This document shows, piece by piece, positions 17,944 to 26,666 of a stretch of DNA of 64,000 bases; position 1 is the stretch's first letter; each line of letters begins with the position of its first letter. The notes under the pieces were generated by a model. The model had not been told where the DNA came from. It searched no databases and saw only the letters and a program-made list of their open reading frames with translations. This stretch comes from an uncultured Rhodospirillales bacterium. Lineage in GTDB: Bacteria > Pseudomonadota > Alphaproteobacteria > Azospirillales > Azospirillaceae. The translations under genes and the position numbers were made by a program. The DNA lies in assembly GCA_903920145.1 (NCBI GenBank), contig CAIXKV010000216.1, positions 18,837 through 82,836 on the forward strand, in the 5' to 3' direction.

Positions 17944-18854
17944 AGACGATATTCCGGAGCAGGTGCCAATACCGTAAGGGCTTTTGGTCGAATACGGTAA
18001 ATTAGCGGTAGCATTAATCGAATGACTTCGCCATCAATGGCGACTCGTAAACGGTGACGACGCTGACTGGTGACAGTAAGTTCAGTAAGAGTCAACGATT
18101 CAAGCTCGGCATCGCGTTGCCATCCACCAAGCGCCAAACCAACCATAAGCCTGATTAGGCCGAGGCGGGTTCGATGATTTGCCAAATAAATAGCCAATCG
18201 ACCATCATCAAGTGTTGGACGGTCTAAAAATAAAGCATCCGGTCGATCATGATAAACATTATTTACAACAGCTAGAGCAGGCGTCTTAACTAATCGTGGA
18301 CCTTTACCAAGATCAACTGAAACTTCAGCGACATTATAATATTTTAAAGATTTAAAAATTGCGGATGCAATTGAAATCCATTTTTTCCAACCGGCAACAC
18401 CTCTTTGTCGTTCCCTAGCTCTAACCATTGTTGGATATAGACCTATGACAGAATTATTTAAAAAAATATGGCCATTAACCTCAGCGACATCAATTTTTCT
18501 GGTATATCCATTCGATAATATATCGATAGCAGCCTGTATGTTATTCGGCATACCAAGGTCTCGGGCCAACAAATTCATAGTTCCAAGTGGTAGCAATCCC
18601 ATAGCTTTATTACTATGAAGCAACAAACCTGCGGCGGCGGCTAAAGTCCCATCGCCACCACCAATCACGATAGCATCAACATCTGTTCCCAAGAAAGCGC
18701 GAATTTCCTCTTCAATCGCCACACCTCTAGCGGCTCGAACTGTCGCTTCAACCCCGGCTGCCGCAAACCCGGCACCGATATCGGCTACTGTGCGGGCGAT
18801 TGGCGCTCCGAGCAGGGTTCCGGCTGCTTCATTCAAAATGACTGCAAATTTCAT
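17940..18854 (-). CDS. Diacylglycerol/lipid kinase family protein
   Basis: A 304-residue member of the DAGK catalytic family. It has the ATP-binding stretch VIGGGDGTLAAAAGLL followed by GLLPLGTMNLLARDLGMP, and a C-terminal beta-sandwich region ending RIRPKALTVLAP with a DGE motif (RVAIDGEVIRL). Such enzymes phosphorylate diacylglycerol or related lipids at the inner membrane. The start at 18854 (MKFAVILNEAAG) matches the family N-terminus; longer in-frame starts add an unlike extension. It forms an operon with the phosphoesterase downstream. Confidence 0.87.
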   Translation of the reverse strand: MKFAVILNEAAGTLLGAPIARTVADIGAGFAAAGVEATVRAARGVAIEEEIRAFLGTDVDAIVIGGGDGTLAAAAGLLLHSNKAMGLLPLGTMNLLARDLGMPNNIQAAIDILSNGYTRKIDVAEVNGHIFLNNSVIGLYPTMVRARERQRGVAGWKKWISIASAIFKSLKYYNVAEVSVDLGKGPRLVKTPALAVVNNVYHDRPDALFLDRPTLDDGRLAIYLANHRTRLGLIRLMVGLALGGWQRDAELESLTLTELTVTSQRRHRLRVAIDGEVIRLMLPLIYRIRPKALTVLAPAPEYRL

Positions 18855-19026
18855 TCGACGGATGACACACCTCCAGGCTCGCACCATCTATAGCTATGGC
18901 GAATGTTGGCTTGCTGCAAGATTGCTTTTTAGCGATGGAAGGTCTCGATGTTGCTGTCGCCGAGGGCTAGAATTATAGCCGTAGCAGGGGACAAGCCCGC
19001 AGTTAAAAAGATCAAGGGGGCGGAGT

Positions 19027-19281
19027 ATGGGTATTGTCGGGCCTTTTATGATGGCGCTCCTGCTGATCGGCTGGAGCCTGGAGGGGGCTTGGGCGGCCGG
19101 TGCTGAAGCTGAGGCTAAGGCGACGGCCTCAGCCTCTAATTGCAAGCCAGGCAAAATTGAGGTCATAAGGCAAATTCCAGGAAGCAATGGGGAGATTGTT
19201 TATAAAGTAATGTGTACTGATTATCAACAGATGTTTGTTCTTGTTGAATGTCGACAGCGTTTGTGCGTTCTTTTGAGATAA
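19027..19281 (+). CDS. Small secreted Cys-containing protein
   Basis: An 84-residue protein with a strong ribosome site (AGGGGGCGGAG) just before the ATG and a signal peptide ending near AWAAGA. The mature part has an Ala/Glu/Lys-rich linker and then a compact segment with four Cys (NCKPGK, VMCTD, VECRQRLC), which could form two disulfides. I recognise no family. It sits directly ahead of another small exported protein. Confidence 0.6.
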   Translation: MGIVGPFMMALLLIGWSLEGAWAAGAEAEAKATASASNCKPGKIEVIRQIPGSNGEIVYKVMCTDYQQMFVLVECRQRLCVLLR

Positions 19282-19327
19282 TGGCTTCGAGCTAAAAGCA
19301 AACCACTGTAATGAAACAGAGGAAAAA

Positions 19328-19672
19328 ATGAAAATAATTGCCATTATACTCTTGTGCCTGACAGCTTTAGAAGGTTGTGAGGCAATGATGGTTGCAGCAT
19401 CTATTCCATTAGCTACTAGCGCAACCACTTTGTCGCAAACTAAAAAATTACCGACAGATCACGCTTTATCAAGCGCAACTGGGAAAGACTGCTCTGCTCT
19501 TTCATATGAAAAAACTGGAGTTTATTGTCCTCCTTATCCTCAAGAAGTTGATCGTTCTAAACTATCTTGCATTAAAACCTTGGGTGACGTTGAGTGTCAT
19601 CAACAGCCGGATCGTTACGCCAATGGTGAACGAACCCTGGCCAGTCCACCACCACCACCGCCGCAACCTTGA
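19328..19672 (+). CDS. Small putative lipoprotein
   Basis: A 114-residue protein starting MKIIAIILLCLTALEGC, a short hydrophobic signal ending in a lipobox-like LEGC, so the Cys at residue 17 may be lipidated. The mature part has four further Cys (KDCSALS, YCPPYP, SCIKTL, ECHQQ) and a Pro-rich tail with seven consecutive Pro. AGAGGAAAAA precedes the ATG. No family is recognised. A terminator-like hairpin begins at the stop codon. Confidence 0.6.
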   Translation: MKIIAIILLCLTALEGCEAMMVAASIPLATSATTLSQTKKLPTDHALSSATGKDCSALSYEKTGVYCPPYPQEVDRSKLSCIKTLGDVECHQQPDRYANGERTLASPPPPPPQP

Positions 19673-19707
19673 AATGCCTCCTTCATCTAAAAAAGGGCTG
19701 GCATTTT
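19673..19707 (+). terminator. Terminator-like hairpin after the lipoprotein gene
   Basis: AATGCC pairs with GGCATT, with an inner CCTT/AAGG pairing, followed by TTTT. It starts right after the stop codon. Confidence 0.6.
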
Positions 19708-19878
19708 GCATCGGAACAGATTATTCACGCTCGGTGGAGGTTCGGACGGGGCTCATCACGATGATTCGCCAGCACAAAAATGATCGACGACGATCAAACG
19801 CCCCGTATTGCGCGGGTGTGATCGTTAAGGATCGCGTATCGGCGCCGTTAAGCTGATTTCCGTTTAGCGGTTGATCAG

Positions 19879-19927
19879 CTTTCCCGGCCTCGGCGCGCTT
19901 CGCGCCAGTCATACATTGCCGGGAAAG
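19879..19927 (+). promoter_or_regulatory. Large stem-loop directly before the GNAT gene
   Basis: CTTTCCCGGC (19879-19888) and GCCGGGAAAG (19918-19927) form a perfect 10-base stem enclosing a second hairpin, GGCGCG/CGCGCC (19892-19906). Upstream, AAGCTGA and TCAGCTT (ending 19881) form another stem that shares bases with it, so the two may be alternatives. The ribosome site ACGGAG follows the stem within five bases. Confidence 0.55.
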
Positions 19928-19937
19928 TCTTACGGAG

Positions 19938-20426
19938 ATGCAGATTATTGCCGAGCAGCCGGGTCATACCGGCGGCATCGAGGGTCTTCTTGATCTTGCC
20001 TTTGGAACTGATCGTTCCAATAAAACAGTTTATCGGCTACGGGCCGGCGTGGAGCCTCTCAGAGAGTTATGTTTTGTCGCGCTTCAAAATAATCATATCG
20101 AAGGAACCATTCGTTATTGGCCCATCACTATCGGAATGGAACATCCGGCTCTCTTACTTGGGCCGATTGCCGTAGCTGAACATCGGCGTAGCGAAGGGCT
20201 AGGAGGCGTCCTGATTCGGTACAGCCTAAACCGGGCCGCAGCCCTTGGCCACAGAATCGTGCTTCTGGTCGGTGATGCCCCATATTACCAGCGATTTGGC
20301 TTTTCCAGAGCGCAAACCCTTGGCCTTACCCTTCCAGGGCCTGTTAATCTTGATCGCTTTCTTGGCTTAGATCTAGTCCCAGGAGCGTTAGATGGACTAT
20401 CAGGAGATGTTCGGTCCATACTTTAA
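19938..20426 (+). CDS. GNAT-family N-acetyltransferase
   Basis: A 162-residue GCN5-related acetyltransferase of the YhbS-like type. The acetyl-CoA-binding region reads LLLGPIAVAEHRRSEGLGG (motif A, with Arg-x-x-Gly-x-Gly-like spacing), and VGDAPYYQRFGFSRA is a frequent C-terminal family motif. It probably acetylates a small molecule or protein N-terminus in the cytoplasm; the substrate is not predictable. The ATG follows ACGGAG and lies immediately after a strong stem-loop. Confidence 0.88.
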   Translation: MQIIAEQPGHTGGIEGLLDLAFGTDRSNKTVYRLRAGVEPLRELCFVALQNNHIEGTIRYWPITIGMEHPALLLGPIAVAEHRRSEGLGGVLIRYSLNRAAALGHRIVLLVGDAPYYQRFGFSRAQTLGLTLPGPVNLDRFLGLDLVPGALDGLSGDVRSIL

Positions 20427-20453
20427 CTTTAATACCAAGTTCTAATCGGCAAA

Positions 20454-20495
20454 TAACATCAAGTCTTGATATTAATACATCAAGGCTTGATGTTA
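20454..20495. terminator. Perfect inverted repeat between convergent genes
   Basis: TAACATCAAG (20454-20463) and CTTGATGTTA (20486-20495) are exact complements. Inside are further ATCAAG/CTTGAT palindromes, so two folds are possible. It lies between the ends of the GNAT gene and the minus-strand unknown gene and is best read as a bidirectional terminator, though it lacks a long T-run. Confidence 0.5.
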
Positions 20496-20547
20496 TGCCA
20501 GAAAATTTATTTGAAACTAATCAATTCCTTTATCATAAAAATCGCCA

Positions 20548-21993
20548 TCAATACTTCCCTTGCTTGACAAAAGATTCTAGCCTTAGCAATAAATTTCGAG
20601 ACAAATCAACTGGAAGAGCGCTTGCTGCCAAGGTTATTGCCAATTGCTGAACAAGTTGCTCCTTTTCTGATTTTTCAAGTGTATCTCCAAATAAATCACT
20701 TAAATTCCTTGTCTGCAAAAATATTTCCGCAAGTTTTTTTAGTAAAAAAGAGCTTTGTCCTTCTGTAATTGTCGGCGCTCCCTTCAAAGAAATAATCAAA
20801 CTTATAACAGAAGATTTGTTTGGCAACAGACTACAGACCTCATTAACGGCTTCATCGAAAGATAAATCTTCAATACCATTGCCCAGTACACTTCGTGCCC
20901 GTTTGATCAGCGCCAAGGCCATAGAACCACCGCCTCGACAACCAACAGAATCGCATAAACCAATAATTAATCGTCGAAGAACTGTTTCTTCAGCATCTCT
21001 TCCAAAATTTGTTAAGCGCATAGAGCCATCTAAAGTTTTAAGAATTCTCCGTAGAACAATTTCTTCTGTTGCCGGTAGTTGCTGTGTCCGTGAAATAGCT
21101 CGAATGCGCGGAACAACGGCAGCTGTTCGAGGAGCCGCAAGCCTAAGGTCAATCCCCAGTAATCCAACTAAAACATCTAGAACTTCAGATAAATCAGTAG
21201 CAGCTCCCATAATTTCCTTGATTGCGGTCGCACCATCGAGAAGCTCTGCCAGAGCTTCATCGAGTAAATGAAGTCCATTTTCAGATATAGACTCTCCAAA
21301 TAAAGATATTATAGTCTCTATTTTTTGAGTCCACGACGTGACGGTACTTAAACGTTTTGCTAAGGCAAAAGTTAGTAAAATAGAACGTTTTGATTCTGGG
21401 GCTGTTTCAATAAATTGCAATAACCCAGTAATACCTCCATGATCCAGGGCGGTTGCCGCTGGAAGAAAACTTTCAAAGTCATTAGTTTGCTTAAGTACAT
21501 CGGTCAGCAATCTTTCTGCTAGGCCATCCCCTTGCTTTTTTAGCGTGTCAGATGGCTCTAAAACTTTTTTTAATTGTGAAACAACCTGAGTATAAACTTT
21601 ATGATCTTTAGTCAATCGAGTAAGCCGCTCTCGATTGTGAATCAGTTCAATTACAGGAATATTTTCCCGATCAAGGTAATTTCTTAAAATTCTTCCGAGC
21701 ATAAGCCTAAAGCGAAATGAATACAAATCAGATGATGATGACAATGTTATAACATCATCAGCAGGCATAATTCGGATTGGGGCTTCAGCAATAGAAGTTA
21801 TTTTCTCAAAAATCATTTTTTCTCGAAGACTTGGGTCAACTGCAAATATTCGAACGGCTTCATATTTAATTTGTCCAATCAAGGCATCGGCCCGCGCCAG
21901 AGCCTCCCTTTGATCTTTATAAATACCATCAATATGACTAGATCCTCTTAATTCCGTCCGAATCTCAAATATTACATTAGAACGTAAAAGCAT
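20548..21993 (-). CDS. Unknown protein, partner of the degenerate EAL protein
   Basis: A 481-residue cytoplasmic protein with no signal peptide or membrane helix and no family I recognise. The N-terminal 100 residues (EIRTELRG, then DALIGQIKYEAVRIFAVDPS) look like a small alpha/beta module; the rest is predominantly helical with many Leu/Ile. GGGAG is six bases before the ATG at 21993 and abuts another ATG at 21999, so the inner start is preferred. It follows the EAL-like gene by 29 bases on the same strand, indicating an operon and probably a shared function. Confidence 0.75.
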   Translation of the reverse strand: MLLRSNVIFEIRTELRGSSHIDGIYKDQREALARADALIGQIKYEAVRIFAVDPSLREKMIFEKITSIAEAPIRIMPADDVITLSSSSDLYSFRFRLMLGRILRNYLDRENIPVIELIHNRERLTRLTKDHKVYTQVVSQLKKVLEPSDTLKKQGDGLAERLLTDVLKQTNDFESFLPAATALDHGGITGLLQFIETAPESKRSILLTFALAKRLSTVTSWTQKIETIISLFGESISENGLHLLDEALAELLDGATAIKEIMGAATDLSEVLDVLVGLLGIDLRLAAPRTAAVVPRIRAISRTQQLPATEEIVLRRILKTLDGSMRLTNFGRDAEETVLRRLIIGLCDSVGCRGGGSMALALIKRARSVLGNGIEDLSFDEAVNEVCSLLPNKSSVISLIISLKGAPTITEGQSSFLLKKLAEIFLQTRNLSDLFGDTLEKSEKEQLVQQLAITLAASALPVDLSRNLLLRLESFVKQGKY

Positions 21994-22022
21994 ATTCATC
22001 TCCCGCGAGCTATATCGCCCTA

Positions 22023-23567
22023 TTATTTATCTACATATGTCAGTACAGAGGTGGCAAAGCTTCTCTCCTGTTCAATTTCAGCAAGTTGCTCAACCAAACG
22101 ATCAATAAAAGCATTCTGCCGCAGCGTAGCACTTGCTTTCTGGGCCAAAAGCTTACCGCGTAATCCATTGAGTTCTGCTTGTGCATCTTCAACAATATCC
22201 CGAGAGCCAAATCCACCCAGATGTCTAATAAAAGCCCCCCAGCCATTAATAGTAGAAGCAGCATCTCTTAAATCAGCCTGAAGAATATTAGAAACCTCTT
22301 CTCCAATAGAATCCAGTGATCGATCAACAAAATATCCTTGATAGAGTCGAATTCCATTTTGAACACCAATTTCAACAGAACGTTCGTTACTAACATGAGT
22401 TAAAGCAACCAAACAACCTTGACGTTGTATGCGCTTAACTTCAACGCCGGCACCAGAAGAAAATGTCACATCAGCTCGCCCGCCATCAACCTTAATTAAT
22501 GATGCATTAAAGCGTTCTGGATCCACGGTGCTGAACACTCTTGGGTCAACCCAATCAATACAGCAAGCAACTCCTAATCCTTTTAATCGGCGAACAGCCA
22601 ATAAATACCGATCAAGATTAGCAATAACATCTGAAAAGCGAAATTCAATCATTAATTGCGGTAACCGTTGTTGATAATGAATTTCAAATTTTTCAAAGTC
22701 TAAAGAAAATAAACTTTCAACATTTAAGTTTATTGATGATGGCTTTGTCAAAAATTCAGCATTTTGACAAAGCGATTTAAGAATATACTTATCAAGAATA
22801 ACTGTCATTTCAGCAAAAATAGTCGCATCATCCCACACCTTAACTTGTGGCAATAAGAATTTTTTAAGATTTTTAATATTTGTATAATACTCTGTTGAAA
22901 ATGCATTCATTTTTGAATCGCTACTGCGAAACATTGCCATAGTCTGACTCGTTGATAATAAGTCAGTGAAGCCAGCAGGTCCAATTCGTTCAAGCTTATT
23001 TGATAAAAGCTCCAAATGAGCACGAGTCAAAATTTCTGTTCCATTTTTTTTTAGAGCTTTTTCTTTTCCTTCCTCTGACTTTGTTCCAGAAGCAGCAAGA
23101 ACTGTATGTTGATTAATTCTGTCTAGGCGCCGAAACGCTTTTTGACGATCTCGTTTCGCATCTATAATATTAAATAAACGAGCTTGATCTAAATGAGCTA
23201 AAACCCCTGGATAAAATTTATCGATGGTTTTGAGAATTAAAAGTTTTATATCAGTCACAATGCCAATAGCACTATAGGCATTAAGATCAAGCAATATAAC
23301 AAGAACAAACTCTCCGGCATCGTAAAACTCTATAGAATTTCCTTTCGTTGCAGTATATCCATCATCAAATTCATCCGAGCAACCGCCTAAACGAAGAAAT
23401 GCATTTTTCTCCAAGCTTTTCAATACTGTCTTACGAATTTCAGCGGCAACCGATGATTTTGGGGTTTGCTCATCATCTGGAAGAGCCAACAGATTAACAG
23501 TCATCAAAAAATATTGATGTTTCGCAGGAGTTTCTAAGCGCCTCTGTATCTGTATGGTGATTGACAT
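22023..23567 (-). CDS. Degenerate EAL-domain protein, probably non-catalytic
   Basis: A 514-residue cytoplasmic protein. Residues about 290-430 follow the pattern of an EAL (c-di-GMP phosphodiesterase) barrel: a YQQRLPQLMIEFRFSDV strand, LKGLGVACCIDWVDP, FNASLIKVDG and the closing GIRLYQGYFVD. The catalytic EAL motif and most metal ligands are missing, so it likely binds c-di-GMP or a partner without cleaving it. The N-terminal 280 residues are not recognised. GAGGAAG seven bases upstream supports the start. The globin-MCP-PilZ receptor lies just upstream on the same strand. Confidence 0.7.
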   Translation of the reverse strand: MSITIQIQRRLETPAKHQYFLMTVNLLALPDDEQTPKSSVAAEIRKTVLKSLEKNAFLRLGGCSDEFDDGYTATKGNSIEFYDAGEFVLVILLDLNAYSAIGIVTDIKLLILKTIDKFYPGVLAHLDQARLFNIIDAKRDRQKAFRRLDRINQHTVLAASGTKSEEGKEKALKKNGTEILTRAHLELLSNKLERIGPAGFTDLLSTSQTMAMFRSSDSKMNAFSTEYYTNIKNLKKFLLPQVKVWDDATIFAEMTVILDKYILKSLCQNAEFLTKPSSINLNVESLFSLDFEKFEIHYQQRLPQLMIEFRFSDVIANLDRYLLAVRRLKGLGVACCIDWVDPRVFSTVDPERFNASLIKVDGGRADVTFSSGAGVEVKRIQRQGCLVALTHVSNERSVEIGVQNGIRLYQGYFVDRSLDSIGEEVSNILQADLRDAASTINGWGAFIRHLGGFGSRDIVEDAQAELNGLRGKLLAQKASATLRQNAFIDRLVEQLAEIEQERSFATSVLTYVDK

Positions 23568-23892
23568 TAGTATACTTCCTCACGTTCTTAGCATACATCA
23601 TTTAAATTTAAGCTGATAAACTTCAATTATATTAAAACCATAAACGATCCTATTTGTTTTATTGTATTTTTTTTATTATTCGCACTTTCTCCTCCTTATT
23701 ACTTTTTTTTCGCACTAATTCATCGATCAGTCGTGCCTGCTGAGACAGCCGTCCACTGAATCTATGTGCAAGAAATCCAAAAAGTCAAGAAAATTAACCA
23801 TTCACCCACAGCAACAGCTCCGCACGCCACGGATAGGGGCGACAGGTTGAGAAAAAATACATTATATAATATAAAATATCACAAATATAGAA
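23568..23892 (-). other. AT-rich intergenic region before the EAL operon
   Basis: These 325 bases separate the globin-coupled receptor from the EAL operon, both on the minus strand. The stretch is AT-rich with long T-runs. No hairpin of note, no coding frame and no confident promoter were seen, although the EAL operon promoter probably lies here. Confidence 0.4.
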
Positions 23893-25905
23893 TTAATTAT
23901 TAATTATCTTATTTTCCTGAAGATATTCCACACATAAACGATCCAAGTAAAATACAACTTGTGCAGAGCTTAACTTTAATTCTTCAAGGCGAGTTTTAGC
24001 CAATGAAATTTGTCCGGCTTCTAAAGCAATTAAAACTTGTCGAGCTTTTGTATGAACTTCACGATGAGGTTCAGCCAAAGTGAAAAATGCTGGTAATACT
24101 AACATAATTTCGTCACAGACACTATCATACCAACGACCCAAACGGCATGTGTGGTGAGTGGCTAAATTTGTTGTAGATAAACTATCTCCATTAACGGCTT
24201 GAGAGACTCGCTCCACAAAAGAAAGGTGATCCGATTTTGCTAATTCGCAAATATGCCGGATGCTTTTCGCAGCCATGGCGTCGACCTGTGGAGCTGGTAA
24301 TGTTTCACAAAAATGAACGTGAAGTTGTCCGTTCCCACCAGCAACAACAGATGCCATGCAACTTACCCCTTCACTAGGCATGTTTAATGTAATGATAGCG
24401 TCTTGTTGAACAGATATATCTGTAGCAATTAAAGCACCACATTCCGATAAATCATAAAGAACAACAGGATATTTTTGATTTTCAATAACAATTTCGATAT
24501 CAAGCAAAACAGCACGACGGCGTCTTTGTCTACGATTAGCAATGGCTGAAGAGGTACGAACAGCTTTCGTCAAAAGTTTACGCATAGATGCCAAAGTTTC
24601 TTCCATACGTGAAGCGCTCTCGCCAACAGCGAGGGAAGCTCGATTGGCTTTGCTGACATTCTCGGATACATCAGCCATTAATGATGTTACTGTATTATTT
24701 TGAGTTGCCGTTTCGCTTACAGCTCTGGCAATTTCACTTGTTGCTGCACTTTGCTCATCAATAGCCGCAGCAATTGCTGTTGCGATCTGTTCCATATGCT
24801 GAATAGTTTTAGAAACCTCATCAATAAGAAAACAAGTCGAACGACTAGCATCTTGGATAGTGCCAATTCGTTGAGTTATTTCTTTAGCTGAAATTGCTGA
24901 TTGATTTGCTAAATTTTTGACTTCGCCAGCCACTACGGCAAATCCTTTACCAGCTTCGCCGGCTCGGGCTGCTTCAATGGTGGCATTGAGGGCTAGCAGA
25001 TTGGTTTGAGCCGCAATACTCCCAATAATCTGCACAACCTTACCAATATCTCGAGCGGCATCACCCAGCGCCCCAACAACGCCACGGGCGTCCTGCATGC
25101 GATCAACAGCGGCGCGCGCTGTAACAGCCGAGCGTTGAACTTGAGTAGCAATTTCATCAATAGATGCATGAAGTTCTTCGGCAGCAGCCGCTACCGTTTG
25201 GGCAGAACCAAGCGCAGACTGTGCCGCTTCTGTCGCATTTTGAGAATTAACATCAACTGTCATTGATACGCATGTCATCATTTCGGCACTATGGACGAGG
25301 TCTCCGGTCACATGTGTCACGCTATTGACAGTATCTGTGACCTGCTGCTCGATACGATCAATCATCTTATCAACAGCCGAGCGGCGTTCATTTGCCAGCA
25401 ATTCCCAGTAACGGCTTATGGCTAACTCCATATCGAGCATAACTGCTCGACTAACAGCGCGCAAACTGTCAACTAAAAATTGATCACCCGCTGGAGTTTT
25501 AACTATAGGGCTAATTTTTCGAACCACAACAGATTGGAGAATGTCTAGTACAAACGAATACCCAGCCATGTACCAGCGTGGAGTTAAGCCAATGCGATAA
25601 TGAGCGGAGCCAATCCTATCAACTGATAATTTATAATGATCATCAAAACGCCCATCAAACAGGAGCCCCCAATGCCGTGCCTGGGCTTCTTTAGCAAACG
25701 AAATTTTCTCTTGGCTTGTAAATTTTTCGCGCAACTCCGGTTGACATAGGATTTTTTGATAAAATTTATCTAAAATTTCAGGAAGGGCCTGAAGCAAAAC
25801 AGGACGCAAGTCGCGCAAACGACCTCGACACGCCTCGTCGATTTGCAGGTAACGAAGGCGCTCGGCCCAATCGTCTCCAGTATCAAGTGGAACAATAGTA
25901 TTCAT
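23893..25905 (-). CDS. Globin-coupled chemoreceptor with PilZ and CZB domains
   Basis: A 670-residue soluble receptor with no membrane helix. Residues 1-170 form a protoglobin-type sensor: [12 protein letters not shown], then [19 protein letters not shown], where His102 should be the proximal heme ligand, so it may sense O2 or NO. Residues about 190-450 are an MCP signalling hairpin (tip [20 protein letters not shown]). Next comes a PilZ c-di-GMP-binding module: RRQRRRR supplies the RxxxR, then DLSECG. The last 100 residues are a CZB zinc-binding domain: [11 protein letters not shown], then PHREVHTKA. The architecture links oxygen, c-di-GMP and zinc inputs in one receptor. Confidence 0.9.
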   Translation of the reverse strand: MNTIVPLDTGDDWAERLRYLQIDEACRGRLRDLRPVLLQALPEILDKFYQKILCQPELREKFTSQEKISFAKEAQARHWGLLFDGRFDDHYKLSVDRIGSAHYRIGLTPRWYMAGYSFVLDILQSVVVRKISPIVKTPAGDQFLVDSLRAVSRAVMLDMELAISRYWELLANERRSAVDKMIDRIEQQVTDTVNSVTHVTGDLVHSAEMMTCVSMTVDVNSQNATEAAQSALGSAQTVAAAAEELHASIDEIATQVQRSAVTARAAVDRMQDARGVVGALGDAARDIGKVVQIIGSIAAQTNLLALNATIEAARAGEAGKGFAVVAGEVKNLANQSAISAKEITQRIGTIQDASRSTCFLIDEVSKTIQHMEQIATAIAAAIDEQSAATSEIARAVSETATQNNTVTSLMADVSENVSKANRASLAVGESASRMEETLASMRKLLTKAVRTSSAIANRRQRRRRAVLLDIEIVIENQKYPVVLYDLSECGALIATDISVQQDAIITLNMPSEGVSCMASVVAGGNGQLHVHFCETLPAPQVDAMAAKSIRHICELAKSDHLSFVERVSQAVNGDSLSTTNLATHHTCRLGRWYDSVCDEIMLVLPAFFTLAEPHREVHTKARQVLIALEAGQISLAKTRLEELKLSSAQVVFYLDRLCVEYLQENKIINN

Positions 25906-26666
25906 TGGTCACCAATTGATGTTACGCACCGATCTTGGAGAGGCTAAAGCAGCCTGCCACCGAATATCTACGTCAAACCGTGCGGACATTATGCTAGCTC
26001 TCGGTTCCCTTCAATATGCTTGTTGGTTTTAAAAAGGGTATTTAGCTCTTTTAGAGGAAAATTAATTTTTTGAGTGGGAAACCGGCACAAACGTTTCGCT
26101 CGGTAATGAATACAGGATTTTCGGCTGTTTTGTAAACTTAGGAGCAAGCTTGGCATGCTTCGGGCTGAAAGCACCTCAAGCCGCTAGACACGCCTTTCCG
26201 ATTTGCCCTTCCGAGTTTGCCACAGAGAGATGGTGGCGTTGGCAATTTATGCCGTTGTCGCCATTGTTTACCGCCAAGGAATGTGTTGAACTGGCCTGGG
26301 CAATTGATCAACGCTCGGATTGTCGTAATTTTCCTAGTGTTTTCGGCAAGATCGTTGGTTGGCCTCGTTCGCGCCACCGACTCTGATATGACGGGCATCG
26401 TGTCCGTCATCCGATAAGGTGGTCCTTTTTGAGGCTGGATACACTTTGAGTAGAATTGATATCCTGTCAGCTTTAGGGAGCACGTGATCATAAGTAGTTT
26501 TTGTCTTACTTACATGATAATCAGAATGTTTTTGGCTGGAACTCTCTTGAAAGATGAATAAATTGCGCTGATCCTGAAAGTTTAACGGCAATTGGGTGTG
26601 CCAAGAACATGAAGTAACACCAAGAGCGATGTAGAATCCTATTCGTGAAAAATTGGAGTCAAAACC
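25906..26666. other. Long intergenic region between divergent chemoreceptor genes
   Basis: These 761 bases divide the minus-strand globin receptor from the plus-strand chemotaxis operon and should hold both promoters. I see a small hairpin (ATGACGG/CCGTCAT at about 26387-26410) and several frames of 60-115 codons, none with a ribosome site, recognisable family or convincing codon use. No mobile element ends were seen. Its length suggests a lost gene or an extended control region. Confidence 0.35.

Noticed and set aside
26138..26491. Overlapping frames on both strands in the 761-base gap between the receptors
   Set aside because: No ribosome site, no recognisable domain, and frames of similar length exist on both strands, as expected by chance.
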